A stretch of DNA of 64,000 nt from Neomesorhizobium albiziae (GTDB taxonomy: Bacteria; Pseudomonadota; Alphaproteobacteria; Rhizobiales; Rhizobiaceae), in assembly GCF_900114255.1 (NCBI RefSeq), contig NZ_FOSL01000011.1, positions 117,619-181,618 on the forward strand, given 5' to 3'. Positions 45,344 to 53,439 of this stretch are shown piece by piece (position 1 is the stretch's first letter; every line of letters begins with the position of its first letter). The notes under the pieces are model-generated. The model worked only from the letters and a program-made list of their open reading frames with translations, was not told the origin of the DNA and made no database searches. A program made the position numbers and the translations under genes.

Positions 45344-46384
45344 TCAGGCCGCCGCCTTTTTCTCGCCCGCCAGCGGCACTTCCGCGATCGTCTTCAGAAC
45401 CTGGCTGGCGATCTGGTAGGGGTCGCCCTGGCTGTTGGGGCGGCGATCCTCGAGATAGCCCTTGTAGTCGTTCTTGATGAACGAGTGCGGCACGCGGATC
45501 GAGGCGCCACGGTCGGCGACACCGTAGCTGAACTTGTTCCACGGCGCGGTCTCGTGCTTGCCGGTCAGGCGCTTGTCGTTGTCGGGGCCGTAGACGGCGA
45601 TGTGATCGAGCAGGTTCTTCTCGAAGGCGGCCATCAGCGCCTCGAAATATTCTTTTCCACCCACCTCGCGCATGTAGGCGGTGGAAAAATTGCAGTGCAT
45701 GCCCGAGCCGTTCCAGTCGGTGTCGCCGAGCGGCTTGCAGTGGTATTCGATGTCGATGCCGTATTTCTCGGTCAGGCGCTGCAAGAGGTAGCGGGCCATC
45801 CAGATCTGGTCGGCGGCCTTTTTCGAGCCCTTGCCGAAAATCTGGAACTCCCACTGGCCCTTGGCCACTTCGGCGTTGATGCCCTCGTGGTTGATGCCGG
45901 CCGCCAGGCAGAGATCGAGATGCTCCTCGACGATTTTGCGCGCGATGTCGCCCACCGCCGCGTAGCCGACGCCGGTGTAGTACGGGCCCTGCGGCGCCGG
46001 GAAGCCGTGCTCCGGGAAGCCCAGCGGCCGTCCGTCCTTATAGAAGAAATACTCCTGCTCGAAGCCGAACCAGGCGTCCTCGTCGTCGAGGATGGTGGCG
46101 CGGCTGTTCGAAGCATGCGGCGTGACGCCATCCGGCATCATCACTTCGCACATCACCAGCACGCCGTTGGTGCGCGCCGGATCGGGATAGACCGCGACCG
46201 GCTTCAGCACGCAATCGGACGAGCGGCCTTCGGCCTGCATGGTCGAGGAGCCGTCAAAACCCCACAATGGCAGCTGCTCCAGGGTCGGGAATTCGGCGAA
46301 CTCCTTGACCTGCGTCTTGCCGCGAAGGTTGGGAACCGGAGTGTATCCGTCCAGCCAGATATACTCGAGTTTGTATTTCGTCAT
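45344..46384 (-). CDS. glnII: Glutamine synthetase type II (eukaryotic-type)
   Basis: A 346-residue GSII, the second glutamine synthetase of rhizobia, heat-labile and not adenylylated. It begins MTKYKLEYIWLDGY and has LWGFDGSSTMQAEG, FGFEQEYFF, NGSGMHCNFST and KHETAPWNKFSYG. The sigma-54 promoter at 46467-46482 fits nitrogen-limitation control by NtrC. A DUF2735 gene is divergent upstream, and glnBA lies about 7 kb away. Confidence 0.97.
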   Translation of the reverse strand: MTKYKLEYIWLDGYTPVPNLRGKTQVKEFAEFPTLEQLPLWGFDGSSTMQAEGRSSDCVLKPVAVYPDPARTNGVLVMCEVMMPDGVTPHASNSRATILDDEDAWFGFEQEYFFYKDGRPLGFPEHGFPAPQGPYYTGVGYAAVGDIARKIVEEHLDLCLAAGINHEGINAEVAKGQWEFQIFGKGSKKAADQIWMARYLLQRLTEKYGIDIEYHCKPLGDTDWNGSGMHCNFSTAYMREVGGKEYFEALMAAFEKNLLDHIAVYGPDNDKRLTGKHETAPWNKFSYGVADRGASIRVPHSFIKNDYKGYLEDRRPNSQGDPYQIASQVLKTIAEVPLAGEKKAAA

Positions 46385-46466
46385 TCTAACCTCTCATCCA
46401 TGTGCGGAACGCAAAGGGTTCCAGATGCGTTCGACCACGAGCGGCCGATCTGCCGCGAAACATAGA

Positions 46467-46482
46467 TGCAATGAGCGTGCCA
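46467..46482 (-). promoter_or_regulatory. Sigma-54 promoter of glnII
   Basis: On the minus strand TGGCAC (46482-46477), GCTCA, TTGCA (46471-46467): an exact -24/-12 match to TGGCAC-N5-TTGCW, 82 bp before the glnII ATG. Confidence 0.88.
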
Positions 46483-46662
46483 CTCCGCCCCGCCGGGTCG
46501 TGGTTTTCCGCCAAAACTGCAGTCCAATCGTTCAGATCGGAAATCTGCACAACAAACAGGCAGAATGTGATGCAGAAATAATCATGTTGCCCAAATCGCT
46601 GGCATAAACTATCTCTGGCAATACATGAATCGAACACGCTTCGATTTGAAGGAAACCGGACG

Positions 46663-46860
46663 ATGGAAACGACCTCGCATCGCCAGTCGGCCCAAATCCT
46701 GACGTTCCCGACGGCAAAGCGCGCCGCTGCCACAAATTTGAGCAGACAGGCCAAATTCGCGGCAGAGGTCGCAGCATTGCGGGCACAGACGATCGTCAGC
46801 AGCGACAGCTGGTACCATCAGGCCGCCATCGACGAAGCCGCGCGCGACCGCAAGAACTGA
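46663..46860 (+). CDS. DUF2735 small protein
   Basis: A 65-residue protein of DUF2735, a Rhizobiales-restricted family: METTSHRQSAQILTFPTAKR at the start, then a helix and the end SWYHQAAIDEA. It is divergent from glnII; in rhizobia this association is recurrent, suggesting a link to nitrogen control. Function unknown. Confidence 0.85.
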   Translation: METTSHRQSAQILTFPTAKRAAATNLSRQAKFAAEVAALRAQTIVSSDSWYHQAAIDEAARDRKN

Positions 46861-46978
46861 GGCGCGCCGCAGTCCGCGCCACTCCACTTGCATTCGCAGC
46901 GGGCCGCATCTTCCTGTTTTTAAATGTTTTTTATGTAGCTGCGCTGCGAATCCGAAAGATTCCAGCGCCCTAGGCGGC

Positions 46979-47107
46979 GTTGAGATTCAGGTCAGGCCGC
47001 GCCGAAAGTGGCGGATTTCGAGAACCGGAGCGGAGCGGACATTAAAGTTCGTGAGCACCGGAAGCGGAGAAGCCGCCATTGGCAGGCCGGCCTCACGTGA
47101 ATCTCAA
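46979..47107. repeat. Dispersed repeat, family C, copy 2 (with terminal inverted repeats)
   Basis: Ends TTGAGATTCAGGTCAGGCC (46979-46997) and its near reverse complement GGCCTCACGTGAATCTCAA (about 47089-47107) enclose the family core TTTCGAGAACCGGAGCGGAG...GTGAGCACCGGAAGCGGAG. The right end includes the ATP12 stop codon. Related copies at 8719 and 50900. Confidence 0.75.
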
Positions 47108-47898
47108 GCCGGCTTCAGCGCCTCGAGCAAATTGACCGCAGCCAGCATGTCGGCCTTGCGCATGCGGCGGCGATGCACGGCTTCGGAATCCTCGCCCCAA
47201 TGTTCGATGTTCCAGTCCTCGTCGACATGTGCGGCCTTCCACGCGGTCTCGACATCGAGTTCGCCGGCATCGACGGCGAGCGCCAGCAGTGCGGAGCCGG
47301 TGAGCGACGTCATCAGGTGCAGGGCCGCCAGCCTCAGCGGCTCGTCACGCATTTTCAGGTGGATGCCGATGGCGCCGATCGCCTCGCGCGGCTGCTCGAC
47401 ATGCATGACCCCTTCGGCCAGCACGAAGCGGGCGCCGAGCGACGCGCGGGCCCAGTCGATCACCGGGTCCCAGGCTTCGGCCTGCCGCGCCACCAGCTTT
47501 TCCGGGCTGTCGGCGCGGTAGCAGAGCAGGTCGGATGAGGAAAAGCGCAATATGTCTTCCAGCACGGCTTGTGGGTCGAGCGCCACGCCGTCGATGGCCG
47601 TATTCACCAGGCGCGTCACCGGCATTGATACCGGATCGATGTTTTCGCCCTGGGCTTCGAACTCGGCGGCGACCAGCAGCGCTGCCTGTTCCGTCGGCAG
47701 CGCCAGCAGCGTCTTGGCCGGCGTGCGCACCGGCTTGCCGTCGAGATGGACGGCGAAACCTTCCTGCGTCGCGGCGACGCTTGCTTCTTTGTAGAAGCGC
47801 TTCGGCAGCGGCGTCTTCATCTGGATCTGGGCGCGGCGCACCGGATCGGGATCGGAAAGCTGCTTGCCCGCTTCGAGGTCGCTCAGAATATCGCGCAT
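47104..47898 (-). CDS. ATP12-family F1-ATPase assembly chaperone
   Basis: A 264-residue ATP12 protein, the chaperone for the F1 alpha subunit in mitochondria and many alphaproteobacteria. Typical parts are PKRFYKEASV, VHLDGKPVRTPAK, MPVTRLVNTAIDGV and SSSDLLCYRADSPEKLV. AAGGAG fixes ATG 47898. The stop TGA lies within the end of repeat copy C2. Confidence 0.93.
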   Translation of the reverse strand: MRDILSDLEAGKQLSDPDPVRRAQIQMKTPLPKRFYKEASVAATQEGFAVHLDGKPVRTPAKTLLALPTEQAALLVAAEFEAQGENIDPVSMPVTRLVNTAIDGVALDPQAVLEDILRFSSSDLLCYRADSPEKLVARQAEAWDPVIDWARASLGARFVLAEGVMHVEQPREAIGAIGIHLKMRDEPLRLAALHLMTSLTGSALLALAVDAGELDVETAWKAAHVDEDWNIEHWGEDSEAVHRRRMRKADMLAAVNLLEALKPA

Positions 47899-47961
47899 TG
47901 TTGCTCCTTTGATTCCAACATCGCCTGAGTGGCCTGTATCAGCAGGCTGCGAATGTCGGAA

Positions 47962-48885
47962 TCAGACCGCCGGCGCCTGCTTGCGCGCCGGCCGGTTGAC
48001 GATGATCAGCCCTGCCGCGATCAGCCCGAGCGCTGCGAAAATCTTCCACGTCAGGGGCTCGCCGAGCAGCAGCCAGCCGCATATCACGCTGAATGCGGGC
48101 GATAGGAAGGCAAAACTCGAAAGTCCCGCCGCCGGATATCGCCGCACCAGCCAGAACCACAGGATATAGGTGAAAGCGACGACATAAACAGCCTGAAACA
48201 GCAGCGCCGAGGTGGCGAGCGGCGTGACGTCGCGGATAGCGGGGCCGGCGAGCGGCACCAGCGGGATGGCCATGACAGCCGAAACGACGAGCTGGTAGAG
48301 CAGCACCTTTTCGGGAGCGGCGGTCGACAGTTTCGTGCCCTTGATGACCAGCGTGGTCAGCGCCCAGAGAAGGCCGGCGCCGAGGCTGAGCAGGTCGCCG
48401 GTGAGCGCTTCAGGGCCGGGAATGCTGAGCTTGTCGGAGAAGATGAGCACGACGCCGCCGAAGGCCAGAAGCAGACCGAGGAATTTCTGCACCGACATGC
48501 GTTCGCCAAGCATGAAATGCGCGCCGACGAGGATCCAGAACGGCATGGTGTTGACCAGCAGCGAGCTGCGCGCCACCGTCGTGTATTCGAGGCCGACGAA
48601 GATGAGCGTGAATTCGGAGCCGAACAGTAACCCCGCCGCGATGCCGCCCCACAGCGTTCCGTCCTTCTGGAACAGCGCGATGCCGCGATACCGGCACCAT
48701 GCAAAGACCAGAACGCAGGCAATCGCCGAGCGCGCCACGCTGAGGAAGATCGGGTTGTAGCCGGCATTGGCGAGTTTGGCCGCCACGCCGTTCAGCCCCC
48801 ACGAAAAGGTGAGCAGGATCATGAAGGCGACGGCTGCCGCGTCGACCGCATCACGGCGGTCAAATGATTGGGTGGCCGCGCTCAT
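47962..48885 (-). CDS. EamA/DMT-family transporter
   Basis: A 307-residue protein with ten hydrophobic segments in two EamA halves; TFSWGLNGVAAKLA near the start and SPAFSVICGWLLLGEPLTW near the end are typical. AAAGGGA is well spaced for ATG 48885 (MSAATQS); the upstream ATG 48909 has no site. Metabolite or drug export is likely; substrate unknown. Confidence 0.9.
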   Translation of the reverse strand: MSAATQSFDRRDAVDAAAVAFMILLTFSWGLNGVAAKLANAGYNPIFLSVARSAIACVLVFAWCRYRGIALFQKDGTLWGGIAAGLLFGSEFTLIFVGLEYTTVARSSLLVNTMPFWILVGAHFMLGERMSVQKFLGLLLAFGGVVLIFSDKLSIPGPEALTGDLLSLGAGLLWALTTLVIKGTKLSTAAPEKVLLYQLVVSAVMAIPLVPLAGPAIRDVTPLATSALLFQAVYVVAFTYILWFWLVRRYPAAGLSSFAFLSPAFSVICGWLLLGEPLTWKIFAALGLIAAGLIIVNRPARKQAPAV

Positions 48886-49012
48886 TCGTTTTCCCTTTCG
48901 TTCCGGCATGCAACCGGGCCGATTTCACTACACCAGCCGCGCAGTGACCACATGATCCAGCAATGGATTGCTGTGGGTTCAACCTACGAGGCGGCTTGCG
49001 GCAGGGAAAGCT

Positions 49013-49070
49013 CGTTATTCCCGACCTCGTGAGCGAGGAACGAGCGGAGAGTGTCGGGAATCCATGCCGT
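49013..49070. repeat. Dispersed repeat, family D, copy 3
   Basis: Contains CCTCGTGAGCGAGGAACGAG and GCGGAGAGTGTCGGGAATCC, as in the pair at 30773-30948. Confidence 0.85.
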
Positions 49071-49168
49071 GAAATTTAACAAGGTCGCAGCGGTGCAGGA
49101 CGAGGTCGTGCGTATCCAAGGCAGAAAGTTGCACATGCAATTACCCTGCTCTCGGATGAGAGCCCCCC

Positions 49169-49597
49169 TCAGAGGCTCCTTGCCCTCTTGGGCGCTGCCC
49201 GCGCCGACAGGTTCAGCGCCACGGCGGCGCGGATGAGCGCCTTCAATGCCGCTTCGTCGATTTCGTCACCCTCGTGGATATCGATGGCGCGGCGGGTGTT
49301 GCCTTCGAGGCTGGAATTGAAAAGACCCGAAGGGTCCTCGAGCGCCGCACCCCTGGCAAAAGTCAGCTTCACGGCAGCCTTGTAGGTCTCGCCGGTGCAG
49401 ATGATGCCGGCGTGTTCCCACACCGGCACCCCCCTCCACTTCCAGGTCTCGACCGCTTCCGGATCGGCCTGCTTGATAAGGCTGCGGACCCGCGCAAGCG
49501 TCGCTCCCCGCCAGTCCCCCAGCTCCCTGATCCTCGCATCGATCTTCTGGGAGGCTCCTGCCGTTTCGTCATCCACGCTGGACGTCGCTTTTTTCAT
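49169..49597 (-). CDS. DUF1801 domain protein (first)
   Basis: A 142-residue protein of DUF1801 (YdhG-like). Features are VETWKWRGVPVWEHAGIICTG, KLTFARGAAL and the late DEIDEAALKALIRAAVAL. AGGAAA precedes ATG 49597. A second DUF1801 gene lies 70 bp upstream on the same strand. Function unknown; some relatives bind iron-chelator-like ligands. Confidence 0.82.
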   Translation of the reverse strand: MKKATSSVDDETAGASQKIDARIRELGDWRGATLARVRSLIKQADPEAVETWKWRGVPVWEHAGIICTGETYKAAVKLTFARGAALEDPSGLFNSSLEGNTRRAIDIHEGDEIDEAALKALIRAAVALNLSARAAPKRARSL

Positions 49598-49667
49598 GTC
49601 GATTTCCTCGCTCAGAGCCCATTTGAAAATTTCGCTGGCGGCCGCGGTAGAGTATGCAGACGGGCCG

Positions 49668-50135
49668 TCACATCTTTTCGCCGGGCAACTTGCTGGCCTG
49701 CTTGACCCAGTCGGCGAACTGGGCTTCGTCGAGCTGGCCTTCATGGATGTCGAGGTAGCGCACATCCTTATGCTTGGACGTCCTCGGCGGCAGGGGCTCC
49801 AGCTCAGCGCCGCGGAAGAACGCCACCTTGACGTATTTCGCGAAGACATGGATGCCGAGGAAGTAGGTCCCCTCCTCCACGCCGTACATGGGCGAGTTCC
49901 ATTTCACCGCTTTCAGCACGCCCGGAACGGAGCGCTCGATGATGGCGTCAAGGCGGCGTCCGACGTCGCTTTTCCAGCCCGGCATCGCGGCGATGTAGGC
50001 CTGCACTGGGGCATCGCCATAGCCCTTGGCGATCTGCGGGTTGCCGCCCGAAAGGAGCACCGGCTCCCCGGCCGCCTTCTTGGCGGTGGCCTTCTTTGCG
50101 GTCTTCGCCGATGTCCTGGATGTCTTGTCGGCCAC
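49668..50135 (-). CDS. DUF1801 domain protein (second)
   Basis: A 155-residue protein. The first 25 residues are Lys/Ala-rich (TAKKATAKKAAGEP), like histone-H1-type tails. The rest is DUF1801 (IIERSVPGVLKAVKWNSPMYGVEEG, then YVKVAFFRGAEL). GTG 50135 with AGGAG eight bases before is preferred; ATG 50174 lacks a site. It likely shares a transcript with the small membrane gene upstream (11-bp gap). Confidence 0.82.
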   Translation of the reverse strand: MADKTSRTSAKTAKKATAKKAAGEPVLLSGGNPQIAKGYGDAPVQAYIAAMPGWKSDVGRRLDAIIERSVPGVLKAVKWNSPMYGVEEGTYFLGIHVFAKYVKVAFFRGAELEPLPPRTSKHKDVRYLDIHEGQLDEAQFADWVKQASKLPGEKM

Positions 50136-50146
50136 TGCGCTCACTC

Positions 50147-50365
50147 CTATCCGCCGGTGGGCTGCCCCCACCATTTAGCGGCATAGGGCAGCGCGAACAT
50201 ATAAAGACCGCTGAACAGAAGCAGGAAAAGCGGCAGCAGCGGCGAATAGACGAGCCAGGCGGGCGGCTGTCCTAGCGCCATGGCGGCGAAGTTGGCGACG
50301 ACGGTCACTGTAAAGACGATCGACAGCCAGCGGTGGGGCTGTCGAATCCATTTGCTCCAGTTCAA
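50147..50365 (-). CDS. Small two-helix membrane protein
   Basis: A 72-residue protein with two hydrophobic helices (VFTVTVVANFAAMAL and LLPLFLLLFSGLYMFAL). TTG 50365 is the likely start because GAGGAGG precedes it at the right distance; the longer ATG 50410 has none. It is 11 bp before the second DUF1801 gene. Function unknown. Confidence 0.7.
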   Translation of the reverse strand: MNWSKWIRQPHRWLSIVFTVTVVANFAAMALGQPPAWLVYSPLLPLFLLLFSGLYMFALPYAAKWWGQPTGG

Positions 50366-50421
50366 TGGGACCTCCTCTGGAAACGGGGCGCAGCACTCAC
50401 CGGCGGCCATGCCGCCGGCAG

Positions 50422-50811
50422 CTACCAGGCCGGCTGGATGATTTGAACGAGGTTGCCGCAGCTGTCGTTCACCTGGGCGATGGTTGCTGCGGTCACGTCG
50501 GTTGGCGGCATGGCGAACTCGGCGCCCAGTGTCTTCATGCGCTCGTACTCGCTCTTGACGTCGCCGGTGTGGAGCATGAGCGCGGGTTGGCCCTGGGCAA
50601 ACATGGCTTGCTGGTAGGCCTTGGCCGCCGGGTTGTCGTTAACAGCGAGCTGCAGCTCAGGTCCATCCGGGTCTTGCGCCGACGCCACGGTCAGCCAACG
50701 AAACCCGCCATTGCTGACATCCGTCTTCTTAGTCAGGCCCAGCACCTCGGTATAGAAGCGCAGGGCCTTGTCCTGGTCGTCCACATAGACGCTGGTCAAC
50801 TTGATCTTCAT
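50422..50811 (-). CDS. VOC-family (glyoxalase-like) protein
   Basis: A 129-residue vicinal-oxygen-chelate protein. It begins MKIKLTSVYVDDQDKALRFY, the classic glyoxalase/bleomycin-resistance start, and ends DSCGNLVQIIQP; paired beta-alpha-beta-beta-beta units and metal-site positions (His/Glu) are plausible. Substrate unknown. GGAG precedes ATG 50811. Confidence 0.88.
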   Translation of the reverse strand: MKIKLTSVYVDDQDKALRFYTEVLGLTKKTDVSNGGFRWLTVASAQDPDGPELQLAVNDNPAAKAYQQAMFAQGQPALMLHTGDVKSEYERMKTLGAEFAMPPTDVTAATIAQVNDSCGNLVQIIQPAW

Positions 50812-50899
50812 CGGTACTCGCTCCGTTTTCTCAAGACTTTGGCCTGAATTTGTGCCGGCGGGTTTCAGAGGCTGTTTGATAACTCGCTGTGGTAAGTCA

Positions 50900-50995
50900 A
50901 ATGGCGGTGATTTCGAGAACCGGAGTGGAGCGGACATTCAGGTCCGTGAGCACCGGAAGCGCAGAAAACGCCGTCAGTTGGCCGCCGCAGTAGAG
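50900..50995. repeat. Dispersed repeat, family C, copy 3
   Basis: Shares TTTCGAGAACCGGAGTGGAG...GTGAGCACCGGAAGCGCAG with the copy at 46979-47107. The flanks differ, so its ends are approximate. Confidence 0.7.
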
Positions 50996-51010
50996 TTAGC
51001 GAACGGTCTC

Positions 51011-51421
51011 TCAGTCCATCCGCGCAACCACCTGTTCCAGCGCCGCAATGAACTGCTTCCAGCCGACCGTGGCGCCGCGGTAGTAGGGCGTCTGGTCTGG
51101 CCGGAAGCCCGACTGCTCCATGCGCAGGCGGGTCCCCGCGCCGGCTGGAGTAAGCGTCCAGGTGACGACGCTCTTCAGGTCCTTGGTGTCCCAGGTGTAA
51201 GTCAGCGTCCTGTTCTGCTCGACCGTCTGGACCTGGCAGTCCACGGTGCCCCAGGCAGCAGCGACATTGAAACGGTGACCCACATCCGGCCTGAAATCGT
51301 TCTTCATCAGCCACTCCTCGATCAGGTGTGATTGGGTGAGCGCGCGCCAGAGCTTTTCCGGCGGATAGGGCATTTCCCGCTCGACAATAACGGAGCGGGT
51401 TTCAGTCGACGTTTCGTTCAT
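51011..51421 (-). CDS. SRPBCC (AHSA1-like) domain protein
   Basis: A 136-residue AHSA1-type protein: VEREMPYPPEKLWRALTQ, then LIEEWLMKNDF and the late YYRGATVGWKQFIAALE. Its ATG overlaps the ArsR stop by 4 bp. Paired with the ArsR gene it mirrors the module at 155-972, but the sequences are clearly different, so this is a parallel module and not a recent duplicate. Confidence 0.9.
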   Translation of the reverse strand: MNETSTETRSVIVEREMPYPPEKLWRALTQSHLIEEWLMKNDFRPDVGHRFNVAAAWGTVDCQVQTVEQNRTLTYTWDTKDLKSVVTWTLTPAGAGTRLRMEQSGFRPDQTPYYRGATVGWKQFIAALEQVVARMD

Positions 51422-51741
51422 TGGTCCATTCTTTTCAGCAGGTCTTCGAGGTCGTCGAACCGGCTTTCCCAAAACCCGCTCATCTCTCTCGTCCAGTCGG
51501 TCAGCGGCGCCAGCGCATCGATCTCGGCGCTATAGTGCGTCTGGCGGCCTGCGTGGCGGTCGCGCACCAACCCGGCCTGCTTCAGCACGCCCAAATGCTT
51601 CGAGACCGCCGGCTGCGAGATCCCGGCTCGCGCCGTAAGCGCGCCCACCGTTTGCTCGCCTTCCCTGCACAACCGCTCGAAGATGGCCCGCCGGGTCGGA
51701 TCGGCGAGCGTTCTGAAGAGCATGTCGTGAGCGTTCGGCAT
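51418..51741 (-). CDS. ArsR-family regulator of the SRPBCC gene
   Basis: A 107-residue winged-helix repressor: MLFRTLADPTRRAIFERL, AGISQPAVSKHLGVLKQAGLV and RHAGRQTHYSAE. ATG 51741 is preferred to TTG 51747. A dyad at 51751-51766 is the likely operator. It overlaps the SRPBCC gene by 4 bp. Confidence 0.92.
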   Translation of the reverse strand: MPNAHDMLFRTLADPTRRAIFERLCREGEQTVGALTARAGISQPAVSKHLGVLKQAGLVRDRHAGRQTHYSAEIDALAPLTDWTREMSGFWESRFDDLEDLLKRMDQ

Positions 51742-51750
51742 CGGCAATCA

Positions 51751-51766
51751 ATAACCCATGGGCTAT
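51751..51766. promoter_or_regulatory. Putative operator of the second ArsR gene
   Basis: ATAACCCATGGGCTAT is palindromic except one base pair and sits 9 bp before the ArsR start. It does not resemble the site at 110-133, consistent with two regulators of different specificity. Confidence 0.45.
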
Positions 51767-51839
51767 GGATTGACGTATAACCAATGAGATATGCGTCAGT
51801 CAAGCATGATTGAAAAGCGCAGTCGCCCGCAGCTGCTGA

Positions 51840-51960
51840 TCTCCCCCCTTTTGAGAGGGAGATGGCCGGCAGGCCAGAGGGGGGGGCGAAGGGACGCAGA
51901 CGCCTCCGCCCACCTCCCCCTTGTGGGGAGGTCGCGCCGCAGGCGCGGGTGGGGGTAACG
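51840..51960. repeat. GC-rich hairpin repeat
   Basis: Hairpin ACCTCCCC (51912-51919) / GGGGAGGT (51925-51932) followed by CGCGCCGCAGGCGCG, preceded by a CTCCCCCC...GAGAGGGAG hairpin. These motifs are common intergenic repeats in rhizobia. Non-coding. Confidence 0.5.
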
Positions 51961-52006
51961 GCCAACAAACATCCCGAGCCGAGGCAGGGAAGCTGGCCGC
52001 ACCCGC

Positions 52007-52990
52007 CTACCCCTCGTCGGCGCTTTGTTCCTCGAAGCCGAGCAGGTTCCAGCTCTGGCGCATATGCGGCGGCATCGGCGCGGTAACGTCGATGAAGCCC
52101 TTGTCGGGATGCGGGACGACGATGCGGCGGGCGTGCAGATGCAGGCGGTTCTGCATGCCGCCGGGAAAATCCCAGTTGGTGTCCGCCTCGAAATATTTGG
52201 GGTCGCCGATGATCGGGCAGCCGATATGGGCGGCATGCACGCGCAGCTGGTGGGTACGGCCGGTGTAAGGCTCCATCTCCAGCCAGGAGAGCGACTGCGC
52301 CGCCTGCTCGACGACGCGGTAATAGGAGACGGCGTGGTCGGCGCCCTTCTCGCCATGCTTGGCCACCCGCATGCGGTCGCCGTCGGGTGTCGGCTCCTTG
52401 ACCAGCCAGGTCGAGATCTTGTCCTCGCGCTTCGGCGGCACGCCCTTCACCAGCGCCCAGTATGTCTTCTTGGTCTCGCGGGCGCGGAACGCCTCGGCAA
52501 GCTTCATGGCGGCGAGCCGCGTGCGCGCGACGACCAGCACCCCCGACGTATCGCGGTCGAGGCGGTGGACAAGCCGCGGCTTCTCGCCCTTCTTGTTGCG
52601 CCAGGCTTCCAGCATGTCGTCGACATGGCGCGACACGCCCGAACCGCCCTGCACCGCCAGCCCCGCCGGCTTGTTGAAGACGAACACCTTGTCGTCCTCG
52701 TGCAGCAGCATTTTCCTGAGCACATCCGCGTCGTCCTGGTTGCGGATGGAGTGGCCGGTGAGTTGGTCCTCCCCCTTGCGGTCGACGCCGAGCGGCGGGA
52801 TGCGGATCAACTGGCCGGGCTCGACCCGCGTGTCGGTCTTGGCGCGGCCGCCGTCGACGCGCACCTGGCCGGAGCGCAGCAGCTTCTGCAGCTGGACGAA
52901 ACCCAATCCGGGAAAGTGGGTCTTGAACCAGCGATCGAGCCGCATGCCCGCCTCGCCGGCCTCCACCGCTATCTGTTCCACGCCTGCCAT
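52007..52990 (-). CDS. RluA-family pseudouridine synthase
   Basis: A 327-residue enzyme of the RluC/RluD type. An S4 RNA-binding domain (about residues 12-70) precedes the synthase domain with catalytic Asp in HRLDRDTSGVLV. Other conserved parts are NKPAGLAVQGG and PYTGRTHQLRVHAAHIG. It isomerises uridine in 23S rRNA or tRNA; the exact target is not set by sequence. ATG 52990 (MAGVEQI) is preferred; an ATG at 53014 also exists. Confidence 0.93.
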   Translation of the reverse strand: MAGVEQIAVEAGEAGMRLDRWFKTHFPGLGFVQLQKLLRSGQVRVDGGRAKTDTRVEPGQLIRIPPLGVDRKGEDQLTGHSIRNQDDADVLRKMLLHEDDKVFVFNKPAGLAVQGGSGVSRHVDDMLEAWRNKKGEKPRLVHRLDRDTSGVLVVARTRLAAMKLAEAFRARETKKTYWALVKGVPPKREDKISTWLVKEPTPDGDRMRVAKHGEKGADHAVSYYRVVEQAAQSLSWLEMEPYTGRTHQLRVHAAHIGCPIIGDPKYFEADTNWDFPGGMQNRLHLHARRIVVPHPDKGFIDVTAPMPPHMRQSWNLLGFEEQSADEG

Positions 52991-53029
52991 TTTTTTCCGC
53001 GCCTTTCCGTCCAAGGGGGCGGAATAGCA

Positions 53030-53407
53030 TCAAGAAAAACTTCTTGCGAGCCACAATCCCAAAAACAGCGCCACGATCGAGACGATCACGCTGCCCAGCG
53101 CATAGAGGAAGGCCGGAAAGACCTCGCCACGCTGCCAAAGCACCGCGAAATCCAGCGAAAAGGCGGAGAATGTGGTGAAGCCGCCGAGAATGCCGGTGGC
53201 GACGAAGAGGCGCAGTTCGTTCGACGCATTGTAGCGCCGCGCCAGGAGTTCGATGAACAGGCCCATGGCGAGCGAGCCGGCGACGTTGATGGCGAGCGTT
53301 CCCCACGGAAAGCCGGCGCCGACCAGCCGCAATGCGGCAAGGTTGACCAGATGGCGAAGCGAAGCGCCGACGGCGCCGCCGACCGCGACAAGCACGAGAT
53401 TGAACAT
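53030..53407 (-). CDS. crcB: Fluoride exporter CrcB/Fluc
   Basis: A 125-residue protein with four membrane helices. Hallmarks are GGAVGASLRHLVN, NVAGSLAMG and GGFTTFSAFSLDF. Dimeric Fluc channels expel fluoride. AGGA fits ATG 53407. It is 15 bp before the RluA-type gene downstream... on the minus strand it follows the purine permease by 32 bp and precedes the pseudouridine synthase by 39 bp, suggesting one transcript. No fluoride riboswitch is seen. Confidence 0.93.
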   Translation of the reverse strand: MFNLVLVAVGGAVGASLRHLVNLAALRLVGAGFPWGTLAINVAGSLAMGLFIELLARRYNASNELRLFVATGILGGFTTFSAFSLDFAVLWQRGEVFPAFLYALGSVIVSIVALFLGLWLARSFS

Positions 53408-53439
53408 GCGCATCTTCCTGCCCGCTCCGCCATGAAGCG